64,000 nt of DNA, from positions 54,455,740-54,519,739 of the forward strand of contig OY776134.1 of assembly GCA_963675135.1 (NCBI GenBank), read 5' to 3'. The notes under the pieces are model-generated. The model was not told where the DNA came from and did not search any database. It was given only the letters and a program-made list of their open reading frames with translations. Positions 21,991 through 34,392 of this stretch are shown here, one piece after another (position 1 is the stretch's first letter; every line of letters starts with the position of its first letter). The DNA comes from Galeopsis tetrahit (lineage: Eukaryota > Streptophyta > Magnoliopsida > Lamiales > Lamiaceae). Made by a program: the position numbers and the translations under genes.

Positions 21991-23869
21991 AGCTTTTTTC
22001 TTGTTCATGTGCTCGAGCCATAAATAAGGCAGCGGCTTGGCGGCGTCAGTGGAGTGCGTGTTCGTAGGGGGAAGAAAACCAACGTATTCGTGTTCGTTTA
22101 TTTTTTTTGTTTAATTTAATTAATTTGTTATTGTTAATTTTAATAATAATATAAGGCTAAATAAGTAGTTTTATCATTATACATTTTAATTAAATTAATA
22201 AATATAATAATTTTTTTTATTAAATTAAGGATAAAAATGTAAAATTTAAATTATTATATTTTAATTAATTAAATTTATTATAAATACGACACCATACGAC
22301 ACATACAATGAATATTTCCAACACAAAGTACAAAAGGTAACGAGTCATCAGATTTAAGCCTTTAGATTTGATTTTTAATGGTCCAGGTTTAATTGACTAC
22401 GGTAGTCATACGACACTCTGACTATATGTAGGAGGTCCCACGAAAGTATGCAGGAAATATTTGACACATAGTTTTTTTTTTTTTTTTAAAGTGTAATGAT
22501 TAGAGTGTTAAATGATGATTTTATAAACTTTATATGTAAAATAAATTAATTGAATTGAGTGTATGGTAAACTTGAAAAATAATGTCGTGAAAGAGTAAAT
22601 ATGTGTTTATTGTGAGATTGAAGATTATCAAAGTTATTTTCATTTTTTTTAGTATGTAAACTTTTGTAGAACAAACAAAAAATGAAAGTAAACTAACTTG
22701 GAATGGAGAGGGTAATATATATAACTATATATGTATATATGAGTTTTCACTTTGACTTTTATATAACAGTTACTTATTATGTAACTTATATTTAACACAA
22801 GCATTTAGTCCATTATAATTTAAATACAAAAACTATCCACATCGTATATGTTCAGTCCATTTATGCAAGTGGATTCAACTACATGCAATGTAACAATTAC
22901 AGATATAGTATTTGTGTTTAAAACTGAATCAACATTACACCATATGTACATGTGTGACCCATTAAACATAGTATACTCTCGTTTCAAATTCATTACGTAA
23001 ATTTATTTAAATTATGTATAAAATTAAATTATGTAATATGTAATATTGTGGGATCCATATGAATTAAATTAATTATTTATGAATAACATGAAAGAAAATT
23101 TATATAAATAAGTGATAATTAGGATGTAAAAATAAAATAGTTTGAATAATATTATTAAAATTAAAATACAAATAATGAAATTGATTTTTTTTTTTATAAA
23201 ATTGATCTAAGAAAGTAACATTTTAATTATTACCCAATGCATACAAGTGAGATCGTGTGTTAGTCCCTCATTGTTTTACTAAATTACTTGTTTTTTTCCT
23301 TTTGGTCGGCTTTTTATTAGATTATTAACTTTTTAAAAAGAAAATAATTTTATCACTTTATCATTGTAAGTAATATTAAATACATTATCTGCTCTATCTA
23401 CGGTATCATTTTAAATATTAGTATTAAATATATTATTTTCTCTATCTACTTTATCACTTTAAATTACTATTTTTTTTTTCAAATCTCACTATATCTCGAC
23501 TTTTTTCTTATCTCTTTCTACCTGTATTTAACTTTTTATTTTTTCTATTTTAACAATTCTCTCTATACATATAATAATATGCATTTTTAAAAGGATAAAA
23601 TGAGCATTAAACAACTCTTATATTAAAATCGATGTCAGACTAATATTTGGATAAACATGTGAGTCATAACTCTTGTGTCACGAAAAAGAAAAAAGTAATA
23701 ATAAACGGTGCTACGAAATCATTTTATAAGTCATTTCCTAGGAAATCAGCACCTCTGCACTGCCCTATACAGCTACGGCACCACCACCTTTGCTCCGCCC
23801 GTGATCTTACCGAAATTTAGAAGGGCAATGCAGAATTGATTTTTATATCTATTTGGCAATTGAAGGTTG
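21991..23869. other. AT-rich intergenic DNA upstream of the F-box cluster
   Basis: Words seen at 21105-21240 (GTAGTCAAATTG, CGTCGTATG) recur inverted near 22280-22440, followed by an end at 22665-22710 reading about TTGGAATGGAGAGGGTA. This hints at a MITE interrupted by another insertion, but boundaries are unclear. At 23340-23480 there are TATCACTTTAAAT-type dispersed repeats that recur at 27310-27370, 27930-28010 and 29670-29760. Confidence 0.4.
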
Positions 23870-26408
23870 ATGATGGCTAAACGACGGCGAAAATCCTGTT
23901 CAAAGAAAAACACCAAGGTTGATTCTTGTGCTCTATCTTTACTTATAATAATGTTTCATGCTTCAATTCAAAGCTTTGTATGTTTGTTTTTTTTACTGTG
24001 TATATGGAATTCAGCTAGGTTAACACTTGCTTGATTTTTTTTAATGAATTTGGGGGAATGACGAAAAAACGCTACTGATCTGTTTATTAATAAATACTGA
24101 ACTTTAAAATGGCAAATTTCAGTAAGGAAATAAAGGGTTATTCTTGGTTGGTATTTTAAAATTTTAGTTAGGGTTTCGTGTTTCCAGTGGCACATAGGAG
24201 TGTGTTAAGTGTTGATTTCTAATTTGATTGGCATATTTGGTTACATTGTATATTTGCAGCGAAATGGTTATGGTATATCATCTATTTTTTGTATGTGTAT
24301 CCATTGTATGATATTTGCTCTTAAAAAGGTTTAAACTTAAGAAAGAAAGGAAAGTTTATTCTTGCTTAATTAAGTTTTGTATGGTATGTACATTCTATGG
24401 TAAATTTAGTCTGCTTGGTGTTTTTATGGTTAATTATCTTCTCACACCCCATCCCTCTCTTAGGTTATGATTGACAGTGAAGATGGTAGGGATCAACATA
24501 TTTCAATTGATCGGATCAGTATGCTTCCAGATGAATTGTTGGTTTCGATATTGTCTCGTTTAACATTTGAGGAATTGACTGCTACAAGCATACTTTCTCG
24601 ACGATGGAGATCCTTGTGGACCCTTGTACCTAAGCTAGATTTTGACGGCACAAAATCATTATCGAAGGTGGAAATGGCTGAAAATCAGAAATTGGTACTC
24701 CATGAGGAAAGGTCAAATTATGTTAGATGGGTTGATCGTGTGATAGAAGAACATAAGAGTTGTGCCATCGAGGACTTCCGAGTTCACTTTAATTTGACCA
24801 AATTTCATTCAGGATATGTTGATAAATGGGTTAAATTTGCTCTAGATAGGAAGGTTAAGAGGCTTGAAATGGATTTGACCCATACAAGTGACGTGTTTTC
24901 CCTCCGCTCCTGTTGTAATTGCTATACTTTCCCGTATAGATTTCTGCATCAATACAAGGAAAATTGTCCCAGCTCAATCCATTTCAAGTACCTTGAGAAA
25001 ATATCTATGACTCATGTGAATGTGAATGGGGAAGCTCTAGAGTTCTTCTTAAGCAACTGTCCTCTTCTACAACACTTGTCTGTTTCTGAATCTAAAGAAC
25101 TTTCAACTCTAAAGATTATTGGACCATTTCCATCATTGAAACACTTGGAGATAGTCTCGTGCCTCAACCTTGATTCTATTGAGATTCGTGACGTAAATCT
25201 TGTGTATTTGAAGTACATAGGCGAAAATATACAGCAGTTTGTTCTGAAGAATGTTCCCCATCTTGCCGAAATTTATACTGGGGGAACTATGCGGATTAGA
25301 AATGTTGTGTCGATGTTTTCAAGCATTCTTCCACAGCTAGAGAAATTCAAGCTCGTAATAGGCTGCTGGCTTAGTTGGGAGGTATGGCATTGTTCTCAGG
25401 CTTTATATCAGATTAATATAGCATTGCTTAATCCTTTTGAATTTTACTCCACAGGAAACTGAAATGTTTTATTCAGCTGTGAAAATGAGCAATCTTAAGC
25501 AATTGATAGTGTCGCCATATTTTGAAGGGTCTCTACTACCGCTATCTAATATAATACACGCATCACCTTGTTTGGAAACATTGGTACTAGAGGTAATTAT
25601 TCTTTCATCACACTTTGCTACCTATGTTTTAGAAGCCTTTGTGTCATATTGAAAATTCAAGTTGTTTAAGTTAATTCCATTGTTTACTTAAATGTTGTCA
25701 ACTTTTTATTTGTATATGATTATTCATTGTCGATGATGCTTATTTAACTTCTAGTAAACAAAGTCAAGTAACCTATTTTCGGTGCCAATTCACCTCTAAA
25801 ATCATCCATGAAATGTGGCTTGCTTGAGGAGGTGACTTTGCCATCAATATTTTGAATATTATTTTGCTAGCTTTATGTTAATTGGTGTTGAGTAAAAATT
25901 CTGTAAAATATGGATGATGCTAACGTGGTCTGGGAAATTGGTAGTGTAGTAATGATTAGGTGAGGCGATACATGATTAAATAAATACTTTACCAGTTCTA
26001 TCTATATAGGTTAGCAGTGTGTCACTTTCTTCTCCTTAACTAATTGCTTCTTCGCGTTTTCATGATTGTGAACAATCTCCAATTTTGCAGATACCGCTTC
26101 GTGGAACAAGGTTTGGAAGGACTGAGTTGGTGCAAAAGGAGGCTTCATATACTAATCTGAAGAATGTAAAATTTATAGGTTATTGTGGGTCGACGAGTGA
26201 TCTGGAATTTGTTATGCATTTGTCGGAGAATGCTGGTGCACTGGAGAAAATTGTTATCGATCCATGCAAGCCTATCGATACTCCTGGTGAGTGTTTCTGG
26301 AAAAATAATTATGAAGCCAAGAACCGTAGGAAGAGGAATGCTAGTGGTCGAGCAAAGAAGCAACTTGTAGGGAAATTACCTCCCAGAATAAATTTGCAGA
26401 TCCTTTAG
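23870..26408 (+). CDS. F-box/LRR/FBD-type protein, tandem copy 1
   Basis: Four exons: 23870-23917, 24464-25381, 25455-25592 and 26091-26408, all phase 0 with GT-AG introns, giving 473 residues. Exon 1 encodes only a basic 16-residue start (MMAKRRRKSCSKKNTK). The F-box lies at about residues 34-78 (ISMLPDELLVSILSRLTFEE), then degenerate leucine-rich repeats (LEFFLSNCPLLQHLSVSES), and an FBD-like C-terminus (LEFVMHLSENAGALEKIVID) ending in LPPRINLQIL. F-box proteins bind SKP1/ASK and bring substrates to an SCF ubiquitin ligase; the target of this subfamily is unknown. All exons are open, so this copy looks functional. It is the most diverged of the four and lacks an insert of about 20 residues present in copies 3 and 4. 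Confidence 0.92.
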
Positions 26409-27698
26409 ACAGATTTATGGGGTGTTTCTTTTCTTCTGGTATATCTGTAATTTCACATGTATTGATATTGCTCAAAAACTTAGTACTATGTGTAGACTAC
26501 AGTATTTATGTTTTTCCTGTTTTTTAAAAAGAGATATTCATTTATTTATTATTTATTGATCACTTGTCGGTATGAAATCACATGTGCCCGCTAACAAATT
26601 TGCAGATCCTGAAGACAGATTTAGGGGGTGTTTCTTTTCTTCTGGTAAATCTGTAATTCGGTGCGTTGAATTATTGACTGTGCATGCAGTTACGGGGCAA
26701 TGACACGTGCAATTCTTGCATCAAATTCGATTTTCTTGAGTATTTATTACGTATGGACAACATTGTCGATGATCAATTTGTGTTCTTTCCTCTTCGTTGC
26801 TTGATCAATTTATGTTCTTTCCTCTTTAAAAAAACAACATTGGATTCAACACTTTGTAAATATCTCATGTTGTGGATAAAAGTGATTTATTATTAGAACA
26901 TCGGTTATGTGTTACTAATGGCCATTAATTTATGAGTTCATAATACTTTTTATGCATCTCTATGACTATATATATTGACTGTGCATGCAATTACGGGACA
27001 ATGCGATTCTTGTATGAAATTCGAGTTTCTCGAGTATTTGTCACTTGTCTTGTAAGGATTACAGAGGTTGCTTGATCAATTTATATGTTATTCCTTTTTT
27101 TAAAAATAACATTGGTTTCTAACACTTGTTCATAAATAACCCATGCCGTAAATTAAAATAATTTAGTATAAAAACATTTCTTGCATATTACCAATGTCCA
27201 TCGATTTATGTGCTCCTAGTAATTTTTACGCATCTCTCTATACAGAATCAGTGAAGCATTGCGTCGAATATAAATAAACAAATACTAAAAACTGTGCATG
27301 CATTGAGAGAAGTAACTTTTATCACTTTAAATATTACAATATTAAACACACTATCTACGCTATCACTTTAAATACGACTTCCTCCATTCATAATAATATA
27401 ACGTTTTAAATTTTATTTTCTTTACAAATTATATGATGTTTTACATTTTTTTTTAATGTAAATCAATTATTTTTTCTTCTTTAAATTTATCCTTAAAATC
27501 TAGAAATACTTAAATAAATGTATTGTTATTTTAATGAGAAATACAAACATTAATTAAGAGTAAAATAAAAAATTAAACATTTTATTAATATATTTTGAAT
27601 AAGAGTGAGTATTAGACAATTCTTACTCCCTCCATTACATTGATTCAAAATGGCTTATATTTTGAATAATACTCAGAGTGAGTATTAGACAATTCTTA
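26409..27698. other. 3' flank of F-box copy 1 with local duplications
   Basis: At 26596-26660 the gene's own 3' end is repeated (TTTGCAGATCCTGAAGACAG, GGTGTTTCTTTTCTTCTGG). A diverged tandem duplication of about 290 bp follows: 26674-26960 and 26968-27245 share TTGACTGTGCATGCA, GCTTGATCAATTTAT and TTTTTATGCATCTCTATGAC-type blocks. From 27310 the DNA belongs to a TATCACTTTAAATA-ended inverted-repeat region reaching about 28010. No gene is seen. Confidence 0.6.
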
Positions 27699-27867
27699 CT
27701 CCCTCCATCCCGGTGAAAACAACTCAACTTTCATTTTTCGCCCGTTCCAATGAAAGCTACCCATTTTTATTTTTTTTGGTAATTATTCCCTCTCACATTT
27801 AATTATATTGTATTTCTTAACCTCCGTGTCCGGAACTCATGAAGAGTTTTTCCCGTGACGGAGGGAG
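27699..27867. mobile_element. Stowaway-like MITE, 169 bp
   Basis: Ends CTCCCTCCATCCCGGTGAAA and TTTCCCGTGACGGAGGGAG are flanked by TA/TA. A second lone end (ACTCCCTCCATTACATTG) lies about 70 bp to the left. Confidence 0.78.
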
Positions 27868-28005
27868 TATATAATTACATTAAAATCCGTGCCCATATCA
27901 ATGGGTAGTCAAATAGAACACACAAAAAAAGTATTTAAAGTGATAAAAGTAGATAATGTGTTCAATAATATTTAAAGAGATAAAATAATGTGTTTAATGC
28001 TCATA

Positions 28006-28356
28006 TTTAAAGTTAATATCAAATTTTTTTTACGAACAATGTGTTTTTTTTTTCAATTTGATACACCACCTTTTTAAATTTTACAACTTAATGCACCTGT
28101 CAATTTGATGATAGTAATTAAATCATGATGTGATTGTCAGAGCTGTCGAAGTGTCACACAAATGTCACGAATGATGAATAATTTATTTTTTTAATTTTAA
28201 AAACATTTTTAACTAAAAAGAATACTAAAAAATCTTAAACTAAAAACAATACTAAAAAAAAATGTTTTTAGGATCACGACCTCTAAATCACAGTCCACAA
28301 AAAATAAAGTGAAATTTTGCATATTGTTTTTATTTAAAAACGTTTTTTTTTTTATA
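28006..28356. repeat. Left copy of a 351-bp direct repeat
   Basis: This is nearly identical to 29125-29477; only a handful of differences were seen by eye. It begins TTTAAAGTTAATATC and contains CAATTTGATACACCACC and GGATCACGACCTCTAAATC. The two copies flank a truncated foldback-like element. Confidence 0.85.
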
Positions 28357-29124
28357 GATAATGAGAATTCTTTCTCATGCATCTTGTAGAACGTGATTCA
28401 ATCACGTTTAACTCAAATTATGAATTCATTTTTGTTGATTTACTTTTTCTTTTACAGAAAATGAGAAACTCAATAGATAGAATGAAACTTCGTACTCTCT
28501 TTTTTTGTTTTCCAATTCTTGGTTTCCTATTGAATTTGTATAATTTGTGCAAAAACTTATTTCAATTCACTTCTCTATCTATAATTATTGGAGCATAATT
28601 TGTGTGAAAATTAATTGTAAATAATTTTCTAAAATTATCCATTCAAGAAAATTTCATAAACTTATTTTTCATTCTAAATATTTTTCTAAGATCATTATTG
28701 CAAATTTCTTGAAATGTTAGTCAAACAATTGGACTGGAAATTAATTGAAATAAATTTCTATCTACCAACAACATGGTTGATTGAATCACGTTGTAGATTG
28801 ATTGAATCACGTTCTAGAAGATGCATCAGAATTCCTTCTGGCCTATTATAAATATAATTTAAATATTGGTAATTTTTGCACATGTTTCATTTTTGCTTTT
28901 GCGTTTGTTTCATTAGTTCTGGGAGATGCATGAGAATTTTTTAATGGTTTTGAGAAATTTGACGGCTCAAAATTCTTTCTCCGTTAGTCAATGACAGATT
29001 GACTAACATAGTGATTAATTTTGATAGAATATAATAACTGGGTGACCAATTTTGATAGTGACTAAATGTGGGTGACCAAATAAGAAAAGAGGTAAAACCG
29101 GGTGACCAAAATTGATATTTTCCC
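28357..29124. mobile_element. Left-truncated long-TIR element between direct repeats
   Basis: The right end (GGGTGACCAAAATTGATATTTTCCC) and inner blocks (ATGCATGAGAATTTTTTAA, CTCCGTTAGTCAATGACAGA, ATCTACCAACAACATGGTTG) match the element at 6027-7044, but the left terminal repeat is missing. There is no protein. Confidence 0.7.
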
Positions 29125-29477
29125 TTTAAAGTTAATATCAATTTTTTTTTTACTAACAATGTGTTTTTTTTTTCAATTTGATACACCATCTTTTTAAATT
29201 TTACAACTTAATGCACCTGTCAATTTGATTATAGTAATTAAATCATGATGTGATTGTCAGAGCTGTCGAAGTGTCACATAAATGTCACGAATGATGAATA
29301 ATTTATTTTTTTAATTTTAAAAACATTTTTAACTAAAAAGAATACTAAAATATCTTAAACTAAAAACAATACTAAAAAAAAATGTTTTTAGGATCACGAC
29401 CTCTAAATCACAGTCCACAAAAAATAAAGTGAAATTTTGCATATTGTTTTTATTTAAAAACGTATTTTTTTTTTATA
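29125..29477. repeat. Right copy of the 351-bp direct repeat
   Basis: Partner of 28006-28356. Words inside it (CAATTTGATACACCATC, AAATTTTACAACTTAATGC) recur inverted at about 29584-29635, so the repeat is itself the terminal part of a larger inverted-repeat element whose other end lies near 29650. Confidence 0.85.
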
Positions 29478-30139
29478 AATATATTGTATATTTTATTGAT
29501 CAATTTTGACATTTAGGTGGACATTTGTGTAGAACTTGATTTCGGTATATACACCATTCATGTGTTGCCGACAAATAAACACATGCATCAAATTGTAAAA
29601 TTAAAAAAAAGATGTATCAAATTGAAAAAAAAGAAAATGATATATTTCGATAGGTTATGATTTTTTTACAATTAATCCAATACTTAAAGTAATAAAATAG
29701 ATAAAGTGAATAAAAGCAATAATGTGTAAATAGGAGTAATATTTAAAGCGATAAAATTGATTTTCTTTTAAAATGATGATCTAGTGAAAAGCAGGAAAAA
29801 AGGGGGAATTAGGTTTAATTGTGAATTTTTTGAAAAATTGAGAAGCTGAAAATGGCGCTGAAAAGCCTTCCACTTCTTCCCCATTATAGAATATGAGCGC
29901 CATCTGAATCTAAATCCTTTCCTCTTCCAAAACAGAGATTCTCCTCACTTATTTCTGATTTCATATCCAACCAAAATCCTCACCTGTTATCCTTTTCCCC
30001 AATTGTAGGTTGCCAGCAGCCGGAACGATTCTCACAGAGGTTCGCAATCTTTACTCCGCCTGTAATTCCACTGAAATCAGATTTTATTTTTAATTGTAGA
30101 CTGACGTTTATTTTTTATTTGTTTTGCTGATAAAGGTTT
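29478..30139. other. Upstream region of F-box copy 2
   Basis: The inverted end of the repeat element lies at 29584-29650. From about 29860 the sequence is richer in C and T (CTTCCACTTCTTCCCC, TTCCTCTTCCAAAACAG), as expected for a 5' leader. The segment TTTACTCCGCCTGTAATTCC is similar to the region just upstream of copy 1 (TTTGCTCCGCCCGTGATCTT), so promoters and leaders were duplicated with the genes. Confidence 0.5.
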
Positions 30140-33036
30140 ATGATGGAGAAACGCCGGCGAGGATCTTGTTCAGAGGAAGATATGAAGGTTGATACTTGCT
30201 CTCTATCTTTACTTATAATGCTTCATACTTCATACTTCAATTCGAAGTTTTGTATGCTTGCTTCTAGGTTTATTATTATCTGAATATGGTATGATGGGGT
30301 TTTACTGTGTATAATAGCAATATTGACGCGGAGGACCTGTGCAAATAATAGACATTTAAAATTGTAAAAAGACGGCTAGGTTAATCCTTGCTTGAATTAT
30401 TGGAAGAATTTGGGGGAATGATGAGAAACACCCATATCTGCTGATATTCTCAATTTTATAATGACAAATTTCAATAAGGACATAAATAATTTTTCTTGCT
30501 CTGTATTTTTAAATCATGTTTCCATTGGAACATAGTAGGGTGTGTTGATTTCTGCATGTTTTTGCTAATTTGAATTGTCCGTTGATTACATTGTCTATTT
30601 GTTGGAAAGGATTCAATTTTTTTGGTACATCATCTTTCTTATTTTTTGTATGTATATCCATTATATGCTATTTTTTGCTCTTAGATGTTTAAACTTTATA
30701 GCTTATAATGACAAAATGAAGGCGCACAACCTATTAAGAAAGGTGAGAAGGTCTATTCCTGCTCTTATGGTTTTAACCAAAACAGATGGCGCATTAAGTT
30801 TATATGGTATGTTCATTCTATGGTATATTTAGTCTGTTAGCTGTGGAGTTTTTAAGTTGAACTTTTGATGCAACTTCTAACCTCTTTACTTTACAGTTGA
30901 GCTGAGAGCTCTCCTTTTTCTTTCTTTCTAAATATGTCTTTTAAAAGTGTTCATTTATTTACACCGTAAATTGGGTAAGAACACGTGGAAAACAATAGAT
31001 TACAAAGATAGTGGAAGTTATTGCTTGAATTTTACGGAATTGTCTTTTTTTTTTCCCCCTCTCCCCAGGTTACGATGGAGAGTGAAGATGCTTCAATTGA
31101 TCGAATCAGCATGCTACCAGATGCATTATTGATTTCTATATTGTCTCATTTGACATTAAAGGAATCGACTGCTACTAGCATACTTTCTCGACGATGGAGA
31201 TACATGTGGAACCTTGTACCTAAGCTAGATTTTGAAGGCGAAAAATTGTTAATAAAGGTGAAAATGTCAAAAAATCTAAAACTGTTGATCGATGAGATAA
31301 CGTCGACAGACTATGTTAGATGGGTTGATCATGTCATAGCCTTACATAAGAGTTGTACCCTTGAGGAATTCCGAGTGTGCTCTAATTTGACCAAACCTTA
31401 TGAAGAATATATTGATAGTTGGGTTAAGTATGCTCTAGCTAGGAAGGTTAAGAGGCTTGAGTTGGACTTCACCTATCGAGGTGCCGTGGTTTTCCCCATC
31501 TCCTTTGTTGATTGCTATACTTTCCCATATAAGTTTCTGCGTCAATACGAGGAAAATTGTTCCAATGATTTACAGTCGCACAGTATGAGCCAAAACACAA
31601 TCCATTTCAAGTACCTTGAGAAAATATCTTTGCATTATGTGAATGTGCATGGTGAAGCTTTGGAGTTCTTCTTATCCAACTGCCCTCTTCTCCAACATTT
31701 GTGTGTTTCTGAATCTAAAGAACTTTCGACTCTAAAGATTGTTGGACCATTTCCTTATTTGAAACACTTGGAAATAATCTCATGCTACAACCTTAATTCA
31801 TTTGAGATTCGTGATGCAAATCTCGTTTATTTGAAATACGTAGGTATAAGTATACCACAGTTTGTTCTGGAAAATGTTCCGCTACTTGTCGAAATTGATA
31901 TTTCGGGATTAATGGAGATGATAGATTTTCTGTCGATGTTTTCGAGCATCCTTCCGCAGCTAGAGAAATTCAACATTTAATTCGGCACATTGCTTAATTG
32001 GGAGGTAATAAAGAATAAGATGGCTTTCCTGTATTGATCACAGGCTATAAATCAGATTGTGGCATTTTTTGATCCTTTTTAATTTTACTCCGCAGGTAAC
32101 TGAAATGTTCTATTCAGCCGTGACCATGAGCAATCTTAAGCAATTGGTACTGAGGCTAAATTATTATGACTCTCAACTACCGTTAACTAATATATTACGC
32201 GCATCACCATGCTTGGAAACATTTGAACTACAGGTAATTATTCTTGCATCATAAATGATTTAGAATTCATGTCATCTTATTGAAAATTCTAGCTTATCTT
32301 GTTATGTGCATGATATTATGGCATGGTTCCACTGATTAAATTTAAATAGTTTCCCTTGCAGATGGCTAACTATTTTATTTGTTAAAGTTAATTGCATTAT
32401 TTACTGTAGCATTGTAAACTTTTTATTTTTAATTTGTGCACGTTTATTCACTGCAGATGATGCTAAATTAACTTCTCATAAACGAACTAACTTTTTCCTG
32501 TGCCGCAACACCTCTAACATCATTCATGAAATGTACCTTGCTTGATAGTGTGGGAAATTGGTAGAATAGGCATGAGCAGGTGTAATGATGTATGGCTAAA
32601 TAAATACCTAGCAGCACTGAGTTCCAGATTCATCTTAGTTAGTTAGATTAGCAATGTATCATTTTCTTCCCTGAAGGTTTCTTCACATTTTGACGATTGT
32701 GACCAATCTCCAACTTTGCAGATATGTTCTCAAACAAGGATTAGAAAGTGGGACTTACAGAAAGTAAAGGGTTCATATATTCATCTGAAAGAGGTCAAAA
32801 TTCAAGGTTATTCTGGGTCGATTGGTGATCTGGAATTTGTGATGCACTTGTCGGAGAGTGCTGGTGCACTGGAGAAAATTGTTATTGATCCACACAATCC
32901 TTTCAATACCGAGCACATAAAAAATAATCCTGGAGATAAGGACATGTATATCCTCTGGGAAAGGAAAGCAAGGATTCGATCAAAGAAGCAACTTTTAGGG
33001 AAATTACCTCCCAGAATAAATTTGCAGATCCTGTAG
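30140..33036 (+). pseudogene. F-box/LRR/FBD-type gene, tandem copy 2, with a nonsense codon
   Basis: The same four-exon structure: 30140-30187, 31069-32004, 32096-32233 and 32722-33036, with all splice sites intact. Exon 2 contains an in-frame TAA at 31978-31980, nine codons before its end, at the position where copy 1 encodes valine in KLVIGCWLSWE. Flanking codons still align without a gap, so this is a point nonsense change. The truncated product would have 319 residues: F-box (about 28-72) and most LRRs but not the last LRR part and the FBD domain. Exons 3 and 4 remain open, so the mutation is young or the short form is tolerated. Without the stop the product would be 478 residues. Confidence 0.9.
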
Positions 33037-34390
33037 TCAGATATATGTGATGGGGTGTTACTTTCCTTCTGGTAAATCAGTAATTTCGTAAGCATTGATA
33101 TTGTGCAAATCTTTGTACTATGAGTATACTGTATGCATCGATATTGTGCAAATGTTGGTACTTGAGTATACTGTATGCATTGATATCGTGCAAATCTTGG
33201 TTCAAATCTCATTATTTATGTTGTAAAAGTGATGAAAGTTATTTCAGATGACAGTGGGGCAAAGGGTTGATGAGGAAGATTAACTTATGGAGTTTTCCGA
33301 GATTCGCTTGTGTGGTTGTTTTCCAGTGAAACAAGGTTATGGGTTTGCATTTGAAGCAGAATTGCCAACAAGCTCACAACAAAGGATGAAAGCATTTATG
33401 GTTAGAATGCAACTCTAACCGTTGTCGTCGTCTACATCCTATGCCTTCACATGGCAACAAGTTAAGCTCATGCTTGCATCTAGTGGGAATATGACGATGG
33501 ATTGTTCGGTTCAATTTATTGGATTGGTCTTCATATGTTTCTTCACGAGATTCTTGCAAGAGATCTTATGATTTTGTGGGGATTTTTATTTTATTTTTCA
33601 CGTTGAATTTTGTGTATATATATATTTGATTTTATAAAAACTCATATGTACATTATTTATTTTGTACGAAATTTGTTCATGAAAATTAATTGTGCACTTA
33701 GGAACATGTACATCCTCCTCAATGTAAGGTTTTAGGTCAAAATAAATTTGCAAATCCTTTAGACAGACAAATTTAGGGCGTGTATCTTTTCTTCTGGTAA
33801 ATATGAGATTTTGTGCATTCATATTGTTCAGCAACTTGGTTCTATGCGCAAACATAGACCAAGGAATATTCAATTCATTGTAGTGAATATTATCATTTCA
33901 AATCTGTAAATCCAACACATTTGTGAGATGAATGTTTTTCATGTGAATAATTTGTTTTGCAAAGTGCCCATCAAAACGATACAAACTCTCCATTCCAAAA
34001 TCTTTGTATTTATTTGGATATGGCATGTTATCTTTTGCAAAATGGTCAATGAAAGTGGTCATCAGTAGGGAGTTTGGGATGACATTCTTCAAAGTCCAAA
34101 CTCCCACCCCTCCCATGTTATCTTGAAAATTAATGGGAATTAATTGTACAACCAATCTCACCAAAGGGCTAAGACTTCTTTGAAAAAGACCTATTTAATT
34201 AAGTAGACTGGACCGATGCTTTATAAAAATTCTTATAAGTCTCTATAATAAATAATTCTTAAAATTTAATACTATGTAATGCATTTATTTTTTCATGAAT
34301 TTCATTTACAATTTTAAATATTGAACTTTGTTTCGTATTTGACATATTTTAATGAGCTTTTAGACCTATTTATTTAAAAACTATAAATTG
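33037..34390. other. 3' flank of F-box copy 2
   Basis: At 33090-33205 a unit of about 46 bp (GCATTGATATTGTGCAAATC ... ACTATGAGTATACTGTAT) is present nearly three times, in the presumed 3' UTR. At 33741-33800 another fragment of an F-box 3' end occurs (AATTTGCAAATCCTTTAGAC, TCTTTTCTTCTGGTAAAT). Minus-strand open frames at 33598-34164 have no recognisable family and are left uncalled. Confidence 0.55.
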
Positions 34391-34392
34391 TA

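Noticed and set aside
28006..29477. Interpretation of the 351-bp direct repeats as LTRs of a small retroelement
   Set aside because: They lack TG...CA ends, a primer-binding site and a purine tract, and the core is part of a known TIR element.
33598..34164. Two minus-strand frames (91 and 88 codons) behind F-box copy 2
   Set aside because: No family is recognised and they overlap duplicated F-box 3' sequence; a relic of an unknown gene remains possible.
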